Positions 15,674-22,243 of a stretch of DNA of 27,235 bases are shown in pieces. Within the stretch, counting starts at the first letter, position 1. Every line of letters begins with the position of its first letter. Source of the stretch: Clostridia bacterium. GTDB taxonomy: Bacteria; Bacillota; Clostridia; Oscillospirales; Acutalibacteraceae. The stretch is from contig JAKSQL010000002.1 in assembly GCA_024404125.1 (NCBI GenBank), forward strand, positions 1 to 27,235, given 5' to 3'. Position numbers and translations under genes: made by a program. A model generated the notes under the pieces. The model was given only the letters and a program-made list of their open reading frames with translations. It was not told where the DNA came from and did no database searches.

Positions 15674-16309
15674 TTATCCCCAAAGACCTTTTAAAAATTC
15701 CTGCCTTGTGGGGTCATATTCTTTTACATCTGCCTCGTTAAGCGAGCCGACTGACGATACTTTCGCACTTTCGGACTGCTTTAAGAGTTTTGCTTTATTG
15801 CGTTTCTCTTTTAAAAGATAGCGCAAATATTCATCAAGTAAACGGCTGCCTTTCTCGTTTGCCGCGCCTACTACCTCTTCGGGCAGTTGCTCGGCGCTCT
15901 TTATATCGGGAAAGTTCTCGTTTAATTCGTTAAACGAATCAAACTTATTATCGTTTACTTTATTTTCAAGACCTAAAACGCGGTCGGCAATCTGCTCGTT
16001 CCCGCACTCGCTTATAAGTTCGTTTTTACGGTTTTCGTTTACTGTTTTTTCAACGAACGATAAAAACTCGCCTACGCTTTTATTCTGCTTTTGAGCAAGT
16101 TCTTTAAGTCTTTTGTAATCATCGCTTATAAGGTCGTATTTCATACCCTTTTGCGCGTACTGTGCCGCCTCGTAAATAGGCAAATTCTTTATTTCTTTGT
16201 TAAATTTTACCGGAACGCTTACGGTGTTTTCGGGTGTGGTATCCTTTTTATCGGAACTACACGTTTCTTCCTGTGGTACGGTTTTTGCAGTTTCCAATTC
16301 TTTTTCCAT
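15674..16309 (-). CDS. Phage capsid scaffolding protein
   Basis: A 211-residue, highly charged, predicted coiled-coil protein directly upstream of the capsid gene. The stretch PVKFNKEIKNLPIYEAAQYA then QKGMKYDLI (about residues 33-62) resembles Firmicutes phage scaffolds. A C-terminal basic helix (LKEKRNKAKLLKQ) and the end EYDPTRQEFLKGLWG would contact the capsid protein. It has no enzyme motif, so no protease is visible. AAGGAG lies in the 9-base gap after the small membrane-protein gene. Its role is to direct capsid shell assembly and then leave the particle. Confidence 0.82.
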   Translation of the reverse strand: MEKELETAKTVPQEETCSSDKKDTTPENTVSVPVKFNKEIKNLPIYEAAQYAQKGMKYDLISDDYKRLKELAQKQNKSVGEFLSFVEKTVNENRKNELISECGNEQIADRVLGLENKVNDNKFDSFNELNENFPDIKSAEQLPEEVVGAANEKGSRLLDEYLRYLLKEKRNKAKLLKQSESAKVSSVGSLNEADVKEYDPTRQEFLKGLWG

Positions 16310-16318
16310 AAAATCTCC

Positions 16319-16507
16319 TTAAATCTGATTTGTTCCGTCATAACTCAAAAAGTTTCTGTATTCCCCGTTGAGTTTTTTAATTACCGCACTCTCTGTGCGG
16401 TCAATTATTCTTTGCGGTGCTTTTTTCGGGCCTTCGTAGGTAAGCCCCAAAATAAATCCAACCGCAAAGAAAAGCACTGATGCGAGGATAAGCGTAAATA
16501 AGTTCAT
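16319..16507 (-). CDS. Small single-pass membrane protein in the capsid cassette
   Basis: A 62-residue protein with one hydrophobic segment (LFTLILASVLFFAVGFILGL, residues 3-22) and a charged tail (KKAPQRIIDRTESAVIKKL). The ATG at 16507 shares the bases ATGA with the terL stop and has GGAGG 9 bases upstream, so it is coupled to terL; a TTG at 16516 overlaps that site and is rejected. I do not recognise the family. One membrane helix in a phage cassette suggests a pinholin-like or membrane-anchoring function, but holins usually sit in a lysis cassette, not between terL and scaffold. Confidence 0.8.
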   Translation of the reverse strand: MNLFTLILASVLFFAVGFILGLTYEGPKKAPQRIIDRTESAVIKKLNGEYRNFLSYDGTNQI

Positions 16508-17811
16508 AAGTTCCAACCTCCGTTAAAATCTTCACCGCCTATAAATTTAGGCGGCAATTTTCTGTTTTCTTTTTCTTTCTCGGGGCGAAAATACTTAACG
16601 TCTTCAAAAGCATAGCGCAAAGCGTCCATTAAATGATTGTCACAGTCTTTAGGTAACGGCCTGCCGTTTTCTTTATTTGAATCGGAATATATGTACGAAG
16701 AAAGTTCTTTTACAGTGTTAACGCACTTTGGATTTACCGTTATTTCGTATTCGCAAATTTTCGATATGCCGTTTAAAATACTGTCACGCCCTTTAACCGA
16801 AGGAACTATCCTTGCTATACCGAGCCGCCGTAAATCGTCATTGGATTTCGGCTCTGCGCAGTCGGCTCTAATACGCTCTTTTGAAAAGCCCCTTTTCTTA
16901 ATCTCGCTCGCAATATCGCAGTTGAGCATTCTCACTTTGTAAAACTCGTCATAAATATAAATCTTTTTATCTACGGGATTTACCTTAAAAGCGATAAATG
17001 CCGTAGGGTCGTTGGTATAACCGTAATCAAGACCGAAAAAGTTTTTCCACTTGTAACTGTCTTGTATGTCGGTGTTTATTTCTCCGACCGACCAGTTTTC
17101 AAAAACAAGTCCCTCCGATATGCCCCAATTTCCAAGCCCTGCAACCTCGTATTTGCGGCGGTTTGACCTTTTTAAACGTTCAAAGACGGCTCTGTCGGTA
17201 TCGTCTAAAAATTCGTTGCACAAATAATTAGTCGAAAAGGTTGCAGTGTCCGAAGATGCCTTGTCAAAGAAACGCTTTTTAAGCCAATGCTCGCTATTCC
17301 ACGGATTGAAGGTAAGGGTGGTCTGCTTGTAAAGATTATCGGGAATATCACCCCGAGGTACCGATAGGTCAAGTTTATCGAAATCTTCTTCGCGTGCAAT
17401 CTCGAACGCTTCCTCTACCCATACGAAATTAAGATACCCCGTACTGACGGTAGTGGAGGCAAGTTTCAAGACGTCGTCAAACCCGCGAAAAAGAATTTTT
17501 TGCCCTGTCGGTGTATAGGTCATCTCCATAGGAGATACGGTGTTTTGCCACAAATGAGAAACCCCCAGTTTCTCCTGCGCCCATTTGAGTTGCGCAAAGG
17601 TAGAGTCTCTGTGAGTGTTCATCACCTGTCGCACCACCAAAAGATTTGAACCGCTGTACCTCATAAGACGGTAAATGAAATTCAAAGCAGTGGTTGTGCT
17701 TTTTTTAGACGCCTTTCCCCCTTTAAGCACCCGATACCTTTTTTCGCAGTTCCAGTACTCATCGTATCCGCCGCCTACGGTTTCAGATATTTTTAGGGGT
17801 AACGTCGTCAA
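16504..17811 (-). CDS. terL: Phage terminase large subunit, PBSX-like
   Basis: TerL is the packaging motor that cuts concatemeric DNA and pumps it into the procapsid. The 435-residue protein has an ATPase domain with a Walker A GGKASKKST (31-39, the Gly-to-Lys form seen in Firmicutes PBSX-like terminases), a Walker B FVWVEEA (129-135) and a TFNPW coupling motif (167-171). The RNase H-like nuclease domain has Asp262 (GLDYG), Asp317/Glu320 and Asp396 (DNHLMDALRYAF). All active residues are present, so it could be functional. The start is TTG at 17811, with AAGGCGGTGAT upstream; the gene overlaps terS by 29 bases. The stop shares an ATGA with the next start. Confidence 0.93.
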   Translation of the reverse strand: MTTLPLKISETVGGGYDEYWNCEKRYRVLKGGKASKKSTTTALNFIYRLMRYSGSNLLVVRQVMNTHRDSTFAQLKWAQEKLGVSHLWQNTVSPMEMTYTPTGQKILFRGFDDVLKLASTTVSTGYLNFVWVEEAFEIAREEDFDKLDLSVPRGDIPDNLYKQTTLTFNPWNSEHWLKKRFFDKASSDTATFSTNYLCNEFLDDTDRAVFERLKRSNRRKYEVAGLGNWGISEGLVFENWSVGEINTDIQDSYKWKNFFGLDYGYTNDPTAFIAFKVNPVDKKIYIYDEFYKVRMLNCDIASEIKKRGFSKERIRADCAEPKSNDDLRRLGIARIVPSVKGRDSILNGISKICEYEITVNPKCVNTVKELSSYIYSDSNKENGRPLPKDCDNHLMDALRYAFEDVKYFRPEKEKENRKLPPKFIGGEDFNGGWNL

Positions 17812-18055
17812 TAATTATCACCGCCTTACTTTGAGCATCACTCTTTACGTCGCTTACAATACTTATGAGTTCTTTTATGGCAGAAAGGTCACCCGATGCC
17901 GCTTTCTTATAAAGTGCTATCATTACCGCGGTCTTTCGTTTGGGATTCTTTACGTTAAACCCCTCGTCTTTAAGTGACTGCTCTTCCGCTGATGACAACC
18001 GCTCGTTTAAAAGACTTTTAAGTGACGAACTTAAATATTTGTCTTCACGTTTCAT
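17783..18055 (-). CDS. Terminase small subunit-like protein
   Basis: A 90-residue helical protein upstream of, and overlapping, terL. The C-terminal part (KRKTAVMIALYKKAASGDLSAI, about residues 40-61) has the pattern of Firmicutes small terminases, in which an Ala-Leu helix is followed by x-GD-x-x-A. TerS recognises the packaging site and regulates TerL. GGAGG sits 8 bases before the ATG. It is the first gene of the cassette. I find only a weak promoter (TTGAAT-16-TAAAGT around 18074-18101) in the intergenic region, in contrast to the strong promoters of host genes here. Confidence 0.68.
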   Translation of the reverse strand: MKREDKYLSSSLKSLLNERLSSAEEQSLKDEGFNVKNPKRKTAVMIALYKKAASGDLSAIKELISIVSDVKSDAQSKAVIIIDDVTPKNI

Positions 18056-18111
18056 AAGTTAACCCTCCTGTCATTTTTCACTTTAGAGCATAATTTGCGA
18101 CATTCAACGAC

Positions 18112-18140
18112 TTGAAAAAATTACCGCTTTGTTGTATAAT
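18112..18140 (+). promoter_or_regulatory. Sigma-A promoter of the DUF2975 operon
   Basis: TTGAAA (18112-18117) and TATAAT (18135-18140), 17-base spacer, 31 bases before the ATG. A direct repeat of GTCTTAAA (18141-18148, 18149-18156) follows at once, covering the start point. Confidence 0.82.
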
Positions 18141-18171
18141 GTCTTAAAGTCTTAAAAAGAGTGGGATTTAT

Positions 18172-18606
18172 ATGAAAACTCATGAAAAATCAATAAAAGT
18201 GATGCTTTGGGTGTTAGACGCGGTAATATTACTTTTTATACTGCTTTCGGTAGCACTTCCGTTCCTTATTACCACCTACGTTGAGGTAAAAGGCAGACCT
18301 ATGCAGATAGCAGCGACCGTTATGATTGCATATTATCCGTGCGTACCATTTGCTTTTACGGTTTTGATTTCGCTGAGAAAACTCATAAAAAATTTGATTT
18401 CAGGTGAAGTCTTTTCAAAAACGAACGTCACTCTTTTAAGACGCATTTCAAGCTGCTGCCTTTGTGCAGGTCTTATTATGCTTATTGCAGGATATTTCTA
18501 TATGCCGTTTTTAGTTGCAGGTGTTGCGATAATGTGTTGCGCTTTGATAATAAGAGTAATTAAAAATTTATTTTATGCAGCAAGTGATAAGGAGAAAAAT
18601 GACTAA
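18172..18606 (+). CDS. DUF2975 family four-TM membrane protein
   Basis: A 144-residue membrane protein with four hydrophobic segments (residues about 10-34, 46-66, 93-112, 112-132). The central pattern LIKNLISGEVFSKTNVTLLR followed by a Cys-rich segment is typical of DUF2975 proteins, whose function is unknown. In many Firmicutes the gene is followed by a small XRE regulator (YozG-like). Here it is not: the ACT-domain gene begins 2 bases after the stop. The start follows a consensus promoter, but the ribosome site is weak (AAGAGTGGG). It is the first gene on the far side of the capsid cassette. Confidence 0.82.
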   Translation: MKTHEKSIKVMLWVLDAVILLFILLSVALPFLITTYVEVKGRPMQIAATVMIAYYPCVPFAFTVLISLRKLIKNLISGEVFSKTNVTLLRRISSCCLCAGLIMLIAGYFYMPFLVAGVAIMCCALIIRVIKNLFYAASDKEKND

Positions 18607-18608
18607 TT

Positions 18609-18881
18609 ATGAAAAAGACCGTAATTTCAGTAATGGGGAAAGATACCGTAGGTATCATTTCAAAAGTAAGTTCCGTTTGTGCTCAAAACAACGTTAACAT
18701 AATAGATATAACTCAATCTGTTTTGCAGGGACTTTTCGTTATGGTAATGCTTACCGATACCGAAAATTTAAAATGTGAATTTTCCGAATTTTCCGAAAGT
18801 ATGAAAAAGCTCGGTGAAAACGCGGGTGTTGAAATACGCGTTATGCACGAAGACATATTTAACAGTATGCACCGAATATAA
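18609..18881 (+). CDS. ACT-domain protein, UPF0237 family
   Basis: A 90-residue stand-alone ACT domain (UPF0237). The N-terminal MKKTVISVMGKDTVGIISKV, then NNVNIIDITQSVLQGLFVMV, is the ligand-binding half of the ACT fold related to GcvR/glycine-cleavage regulators. AAGGAG lies 14 bases before the ATG, which is long, and the start depends on coupling to the preceding gene. It is followed 12 bases later by UPF0210. This pair occurs together in many bacteria, including Streptococcus pneumoniae (SP_0238-SP_0239). Ligand unknown; amino acid is likely from the fold. Confidence 0.92.
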   Translation: MKKTVISVMGKDTVGIISKVSSVCAQNNVNIIDITQSVLQGLFVMVMLTDTENLKCEFSEFSESMKKLGENAGVEIRVMHEDIFNSMHRI

Positions 18882-18893
18882 TTTGGAGGAACT

Positions 18894-20249
18894 ATGCTTA
18901 ACCTTAACGATATAATGGAAACCATAAATATGATAAAGCAGGATAATCTCGATATCCGCACCGTAACTATGGGTATTTCCTTACTTGACTGCGCAGATTC
19001 CGATGCAAAAGCGGCCTGCGATAAAATTTACGAAAAGATAACACGCAAAGCGGGAAACCTTGTAAAAGTAGGAGAACAGCTCGAAAAAGAGTACGGTATT
19101 CCGATAATAAACAAGCGAATATCCGTAACTCCGATTTCGATGATTGCCGCCTCCTCAAAAGCAGACCCGATTATTTATGCAAAAACTTTACAAAAAGCGG
19201 CAGATGCTACAGGTGTAAACTTTTTGGGCGGCTATTCCGCTTTGGTGCATAAGGGCTTTTCCGCAGGTGACAGAGAACTTATAGAATCCATTCCGTATGC
19301 GCTCAGTGAAACAAAAAATATATGTTCTTCGGTAAATATCGGTTCTACAAAATCGGGAATAAATATGGACGCCGTTAAACTTTTAGGCGAAACAATAGTA
19401 AAAACCGCCGAGATAACCAAGGAAGATAACTGTATCGGTTGCGCAAAGTTAGTTGTATTTTGCAACGCGCCCGAAGATAATCCCTTTATGGCAGGCGCAT
19501 TCCACGGCGTAGGAGAGCCGGACTGTGTTATAAACGTAGGCGTTTCGGGTCCGGGTGTGGTAAGTGCCGCTTTAAAAGACTTTAAGGGCGATTTAGGTGA
19601 GGTTGCCGAAACAATCAAACGCACCGCCTTTAAGATTACACGTATGGGGCAACTTATAGGTACCGAAGCATCAAAGCGGCTTGATGTACCGTTTGGAATA
19701 GTAGATTTGTCCCTTGCACCTACCCCCGCAGTAGGCGACTCGGTAGCACATATATTGGAAGCAATGGGACTTGAAAAATGCGGTACTCACGGAACTACCG
19801 CCGCGTTAGCGCTTCTTAACGATGCCGTTAAAAAAGGCGGCGTTATGGCTTCAAGTTCGGTAGGCGGACTTTCAGGCGCATTTATACCCGTATCTGAAGA
19901 TGCAGGTATGATTTCCGCCGCAAGAGAAGGCACCCTTAAAATAGAAAAGTTAGAAGCAATGACCGCCGTATGTTCGGTAGGTCTTGATATGATAGCGGTA
20001 CCGGGGGAAACACCGCCCGAGGTAATCTCGGCTATTATTGCCGACGAAGCCGCAATAGGTATGGTAAACTCAAAAACAACCGCAGTAAGAATTATTCCCG
20101 CAATAGGCAAAAAGTCGGGTGAGGAACTCAATTTCGGCGGACTTTTGGGGAAAGCACCTATTATGGACCTTAACCTTAAAGACTCACCAAAAGAGTTTAT
20201 CGAACGCGCCGGCAGGATACCTGCTCCGCTGCAAAGTTTAAAAAATTAA
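18894..20249 (+). CDS. UPF0210 (DUF711) family protein
   Basis: A 451-residue cytoplasmic protein of the conserved family UPF0210/DUF711, whose function is not known. It has family features DIRTVTMGISLLDCAD near residues 20-35, GGYSALVHKGFSAGD (about 115-129), the glycine-rich NVGVSGPGVVSAAL and CGTHGTTAALALLNDAVKKG. The fold is reported as related to glycyl-radical-like alpha/beta barrels, but no radical Gly motif is seen. GGAGG is 5 bases before the ATG. It is translated after the ACT-domain gene; the ACT protein probably regulates it or binds its substrate. Confidence 0.93.
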   Translation: MLNLNDIMETINMIKQDNLDIRTVTMGISLLDCADSDAKAACDKIYEKITRKAGNLVKVGEQLEKEYGIPIINKRISVTPISMIAASSKADPIIYAKTLQKAADATGVNFLGGYSALVHKGFSAGDRELIESIPYALSETKNICSSVNIGSTKSGINMDAVKLLGETIVKTAEITKEDNCIGCAKLVVFCNAPEDNPFMAGAFHGVGEPDCVINVGVSGPGVVSAALKDFKGDLGEVAETIKRTAFKITRMGQLIGTEASKRLDVPFGIVDLSLAPTPAVGDSVAHILEAMGLEKCGTHGTTAALALLNDAVKKGGVMASSSVGGLSGAFIPVSEDAGMISAAREGTLKIEKLEAMTAVCSVGLDMIAVPGETPPEVISAIIADEAAIGMVNSKTTAVRIIPAIGKKSGEELNFGGLLGKAPIMDLNLKDSPKEFIERAGRIPAPLQSLKN

Positions 20250-20258
20250 AAAAAGTGC

Positions 20259-20287
20259 TTGACATCGCTTTAAAGCGGTGATATAAT
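20259..20287 (+). promoter_or_regulatory. Consensus promoter of the metNIQ leader, with palindrome in the spacer
   Basis: TTGACA (20259-20264) and TATAAT (20282-20287), both perfect, with a 17-base spacer. Within the spacer is the 12-bp perfect palindrome CGCTTTAAAGCG (20266-20277), well placed for a repressor. Expected start point near 20294. Confidence 0.88.
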
Positions 20288-20318
20288 AGCAACATATTTT
20301 AAAAAGGAGGCACACCAA

Positions 20319-20426
20319 ATGAGCAATTCGTTTGTTAAATCGGTAAAATCGAATATTCGTTTTGAGCGAATGCTTAACTCCCGGGCAGTTTGTATGTGCG
20401 GGCTTTGCGGTTGTGCCGAAAATTAA
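20319..20426 (+). CDS. Cys-rich leader peptide of metNIQ (35 residues)
   Basis: AAGGAGG (20304-20310) lies 8 bases before an ATG at 20319 that opens a 35-codon frame ending at TAA 20424-20426. The N-terminal part is basic (SVKSNIRFERML) and the end is CMCGLCGCAEN, with four Cys and a Met codon in eight positions (20391-20414). It lies between a perfect promoter and a terminator upstream of metN, the layout of a transcription-attenuation leader peptide. The codons for residues 20-26 form one arm of a 17-bp helix that competes with the terminator. Translation of Cys codons would sense charged Cys-tRNA. A free metal-binding micropeptide is the alternative. Confidence 0.75.
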   Translation: MSNSFVKSVKSNIRFERMLNSRAVCMCGLCGCAEN

Positions 20427-20467
20427 GGTAACGCTACTGTATTGTTTGCTTATAAACTGTTCGGGAG
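20378..20467 (+). promoter_or_regulatory. Antiterminator helix of the metNIQ leader
   Basis: Bases 20378-20394 and 20451-20467 are complementary over 17 consecutive positions: 14 Watson-Crick and three G-U pairs (20384, 20385 and 20392). The 3' arm includes 20462-20467, which is also the 5' side of the terminator stem, so the two structures exclude each other. The 5' arm lies within the leader peptide, ending on its first Cys and Met codons (20391-20396). Confidence 0.7.
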
Positions 20468-20496
20468 GTATCTTTAAAAGTGCCCCCCGTTTTTTA
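20462..20496 (+). terminator. Attenuator terminator upstream of metN
   Basis: A 9-position stem (20462-20470 with 20481-20489, one A-C mismatch and one G-U) with a 10-base loop is followed by TTTTTT. It lies 36 bases before the metN start. A second weak helix, CGTTTTTT (20488-20495) with AAAAAACG (20501-20508), overlaps its base and would also compete with it. Confidence 0.78.
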
Positions 20497-20532
20497 TTGC
20501 AAAAAACGAAAAATGTTTAAGGAGATATTTTT

Positions 20533-21531
20533 GTGATAGAACTGATTGAAGTTTCAAAAGTTTTTGAAACTCAAACCGCTACGGTAGAAGCGGTGCAAGA
20601 TGTTTCTCTTACCGTTGAGGACGGCGATATATACGGAATAATCGGTCTGTCAGGTGCAGGCAAATCAACCCTTGTGCGTTGTATTAACTGTCTTGAAAGA
20701 CCTACCTCGGGTAAGGTTTTAATTGACGGTGTTGATATTGCAACCTTAAATCCGAAGCAATTACGTAAACAGCGTCATAAAGTATCAATGATTTTTCAGG
20801 GCTTTAACCTTTTATCTCAACGAACGGCGCTTAAAAATGTTTGCTATCCGCTTGAAATAACCGGTGTACCTAAAGAAAAGGCAATTAAAAAAGCAAAAGA
20901 ACTTTTAAAAATAGTTGACCTTTCGGACAGAGAAATCTCATACCCTTCACAGTTATCCGGCGGACAAAAGCAGAGAGTTGCTATAGCGCGTGCGCTTGCC
21001 ACCGACCCTAAAATACTTTTGTGTGACGAAGCAACAAGCGCTCTTGACCCTAACACAACACGTTCTATACTGTCACTGCTTAAGCAAATCAATGAAAAAC
21101 TCGGTGTAACAATAGTGGTTATCACCCACGAAATGAAGGTAGTAGAGCAGATTTGTAATAAGGTTGCCGTTTTAAATAACGGTAAGGTTGCGGAAAAAGG
21201 TCTTGTTAAGGATGTATTCTTATCACCTAAATCCGCAATTGCGAAAGAACTTATTTTACCGCCCGCAAGCGGCGAAACAAAATCGGTTGACGGGGAGAAA
21301 ATCCGAATTGTTTTTGACGGTGTTAACGCGTTAGAACCGATTGTATCAAACCTTATTCTTGAATGCCGTTGCCCCGTGAATATACTGAGCGCCGATACAA
21401 AAGATATAGGCGGTAAAATTTACGGTCAGATGATACTACAGTTGCCTGATGATAAAGCACTTTCAAAGAGGGCGCTTGCATTTCTTGAAGAACACGGCAT
21501 TACCTACGGGAAAGAGGGTGAAGCGCTATGA
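20533..21531 (+). CDS. metN: Methionine-type ABC transporter ATP-binding protein MetN
   Basis: The 332-residue ATPase has Walker A GLSGAGKST (38-46), Q-loop IFQGFNLL, signature LSGGQKQR (141-148), Walker B ILLCDEATSALD and a switch His in ITHEM. Residues about 255-332 form the NIL domain typical of MetN, which binds methionine and inhibits transport allosterically. It energises uptake of methionine, and in some relatives of cysteine/cystine derivatives. The start is GTG at 20533 with AAGGAG 8 bases upstream. Its stop overlaps the metI start by 4 bases (ATGA). It is the first gene behind the attenuator leader. Confidence 0.95.
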   Translation: MIELIEVSKVFETQTATVEAVQDVSLTVEDGDIYGIIGLSGAGKSTLVRCINCLERPTSGKVLIDGVDIATLNPKQLRKQRHKVSMIFQGFNLLSQRTALKNVCYPLEITGVPKEKAIKKAKELLKIVDLSDREISYPSQLSGGQKQRVAIARALATDPKILLCDEATSALDPNTTRSILSLLKQINEKLGVTIVVITHEMKVVEQICNKVAVLNNGKVAEKGLVKDVFLSPKSAIAKELILPPASGETKSVDGEKIRIVFDGVNALEPIVSNLILECRCPVNILSADTKDIGGKIYGQMILQLPDDKALSKRALAFLEEHGITYGKEGEAL

Positions 21532-22214
21532 ACTTTGTAAACAGTCTTTTCGGTGACGGAATGCTGCTGACCTACGGCGAAGCGATTTTCTTAACCCTTA
21601 AAATTACCTTACTCGGTACACTGATTGCATACATAATAGGTATTCCGATAGGGGTTTTACTCTACGGTACGTCAAAGGGCAGTCTTTTCCCAAACAAACC
21701 GATAAACGCCGTTACGGGTGTTGTTGTAAACGTACTGCGCTCGGTGCCGTTTATAATCCTGTTGGTTATGACTCAACCGATTGCCAAGTTCATTTTGGGC
21801 ACCAAAATCGGTGACAATGCTTTTATAGTATATCTTGTAATTGCGGCGGCTCCGTTCGTTGCGAGAATGATAGAATCCTCTTTTAAAGAGGTAGACGCGG
21901 GTGTTATAGAGGCGGCACAGTCTATGGGCTCTACAAACCTTCAGATTATATTTAAGGTGCTTATCCCCGAATCAAAGCCATCTTTAATAGTAGGTGCGGC
22001 AATAGCGATTACTACTATTTTGGGATACACTCCTATGACATACTTAATAGCAGGCGGCGGTTTAGGTCAACTTGCAATACAGTTCGGACTTTACAGATTT
22101 GATTCAAAGGTAATGTATATGTCATCGTTGCTTTTGATAATTTTAGTTCAAATTTTGCAGGAAGTTTTAAGTTTCATTGCAAAAAAATGCGATAAACGCA
22201 TTAAAAATAAATAA
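21528..22214 (+). CDS. metI: Methionine-type ABC transporter permease MetI
   Basis: The 228-residue membrane subunit has five hydrophobic segments, the family motif NVLRSVPFIILLVM, and the cytoplasmic EAA loop (EAAQSMGSTNLQIIFKVLIPES), which couples to MetN. Length is as usual (about 217-230). It starts in a 4-base overlap with metN and is followed after 29 bases by metQ with AAAGGAG. Confidence 0.95.
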   Translation: MNFVNSLFGDGMLLTYGEAIFLTLKITLLGTLIAYIIGIPIGVLLYGTSKGSLFPNKPINAVTGVVVNVLRSVPFIILLVMTQPIAKFILGTKIGDNAFIVYLVIAAAPFVARMIESSFKEVDAGVIEAAQSMGSTNLQIIFKVLIPESKPSLIVGAAIAITTILGYTPMTYLIAGGGLGQLAIQFGLYRFDSKVMYMSSLLLIILVQILQEVLSFIAKKCDKRIKNK

Positions 22215-22243
22215 ATAAATAATTTTTCAAAGGAGAGAAAATT

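Larger units (their letters stand above)
9171..18055 (-). mobile_element. Short-tailed-phage-like capsid and packaging cassette, possibly domesticated or GTA-like
   Basis: Nine minus-strand genes run without a break: TerS-like, TerL, one-TM protein, scaffold, major capsid, portal, adaptor, nozzle-like and GHL10 lipoprotein. Largest gap is 65 bases; several starts overlap the previous stop. All are full length without frameshifts. Absent are integrase, repressor, replication genes, tail-needle or fibre, holin and endolysin. The flanks are host genes (secDF at one end, a DUF2975 operon at the other) with no tRNA and no att-like direct repeat that I can see. Composition looks like the neighbours. 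That the cassette is a remnant under selection, a GTA-like element or a satellite is inference; the virion-gene identities are mostly firm. Confidence 0.7.

Noticed and set aside
9125..18171. Attachment-site repeats flanking the capsid cassette
   Set aside because: Comparing 9125-9175 with 18056-18171 by eye, I found no shared repeat and no tRNA end. The tandem GTCTTAAA is local to one side.
20250..20532. SAM riboswitch or T-box before metN
   Set aside because: No T-box core (AGGGTGGNACCGCG-like) and no SAM-I pattern are seen; a peptide-coupled attenuator explains the sequence better.
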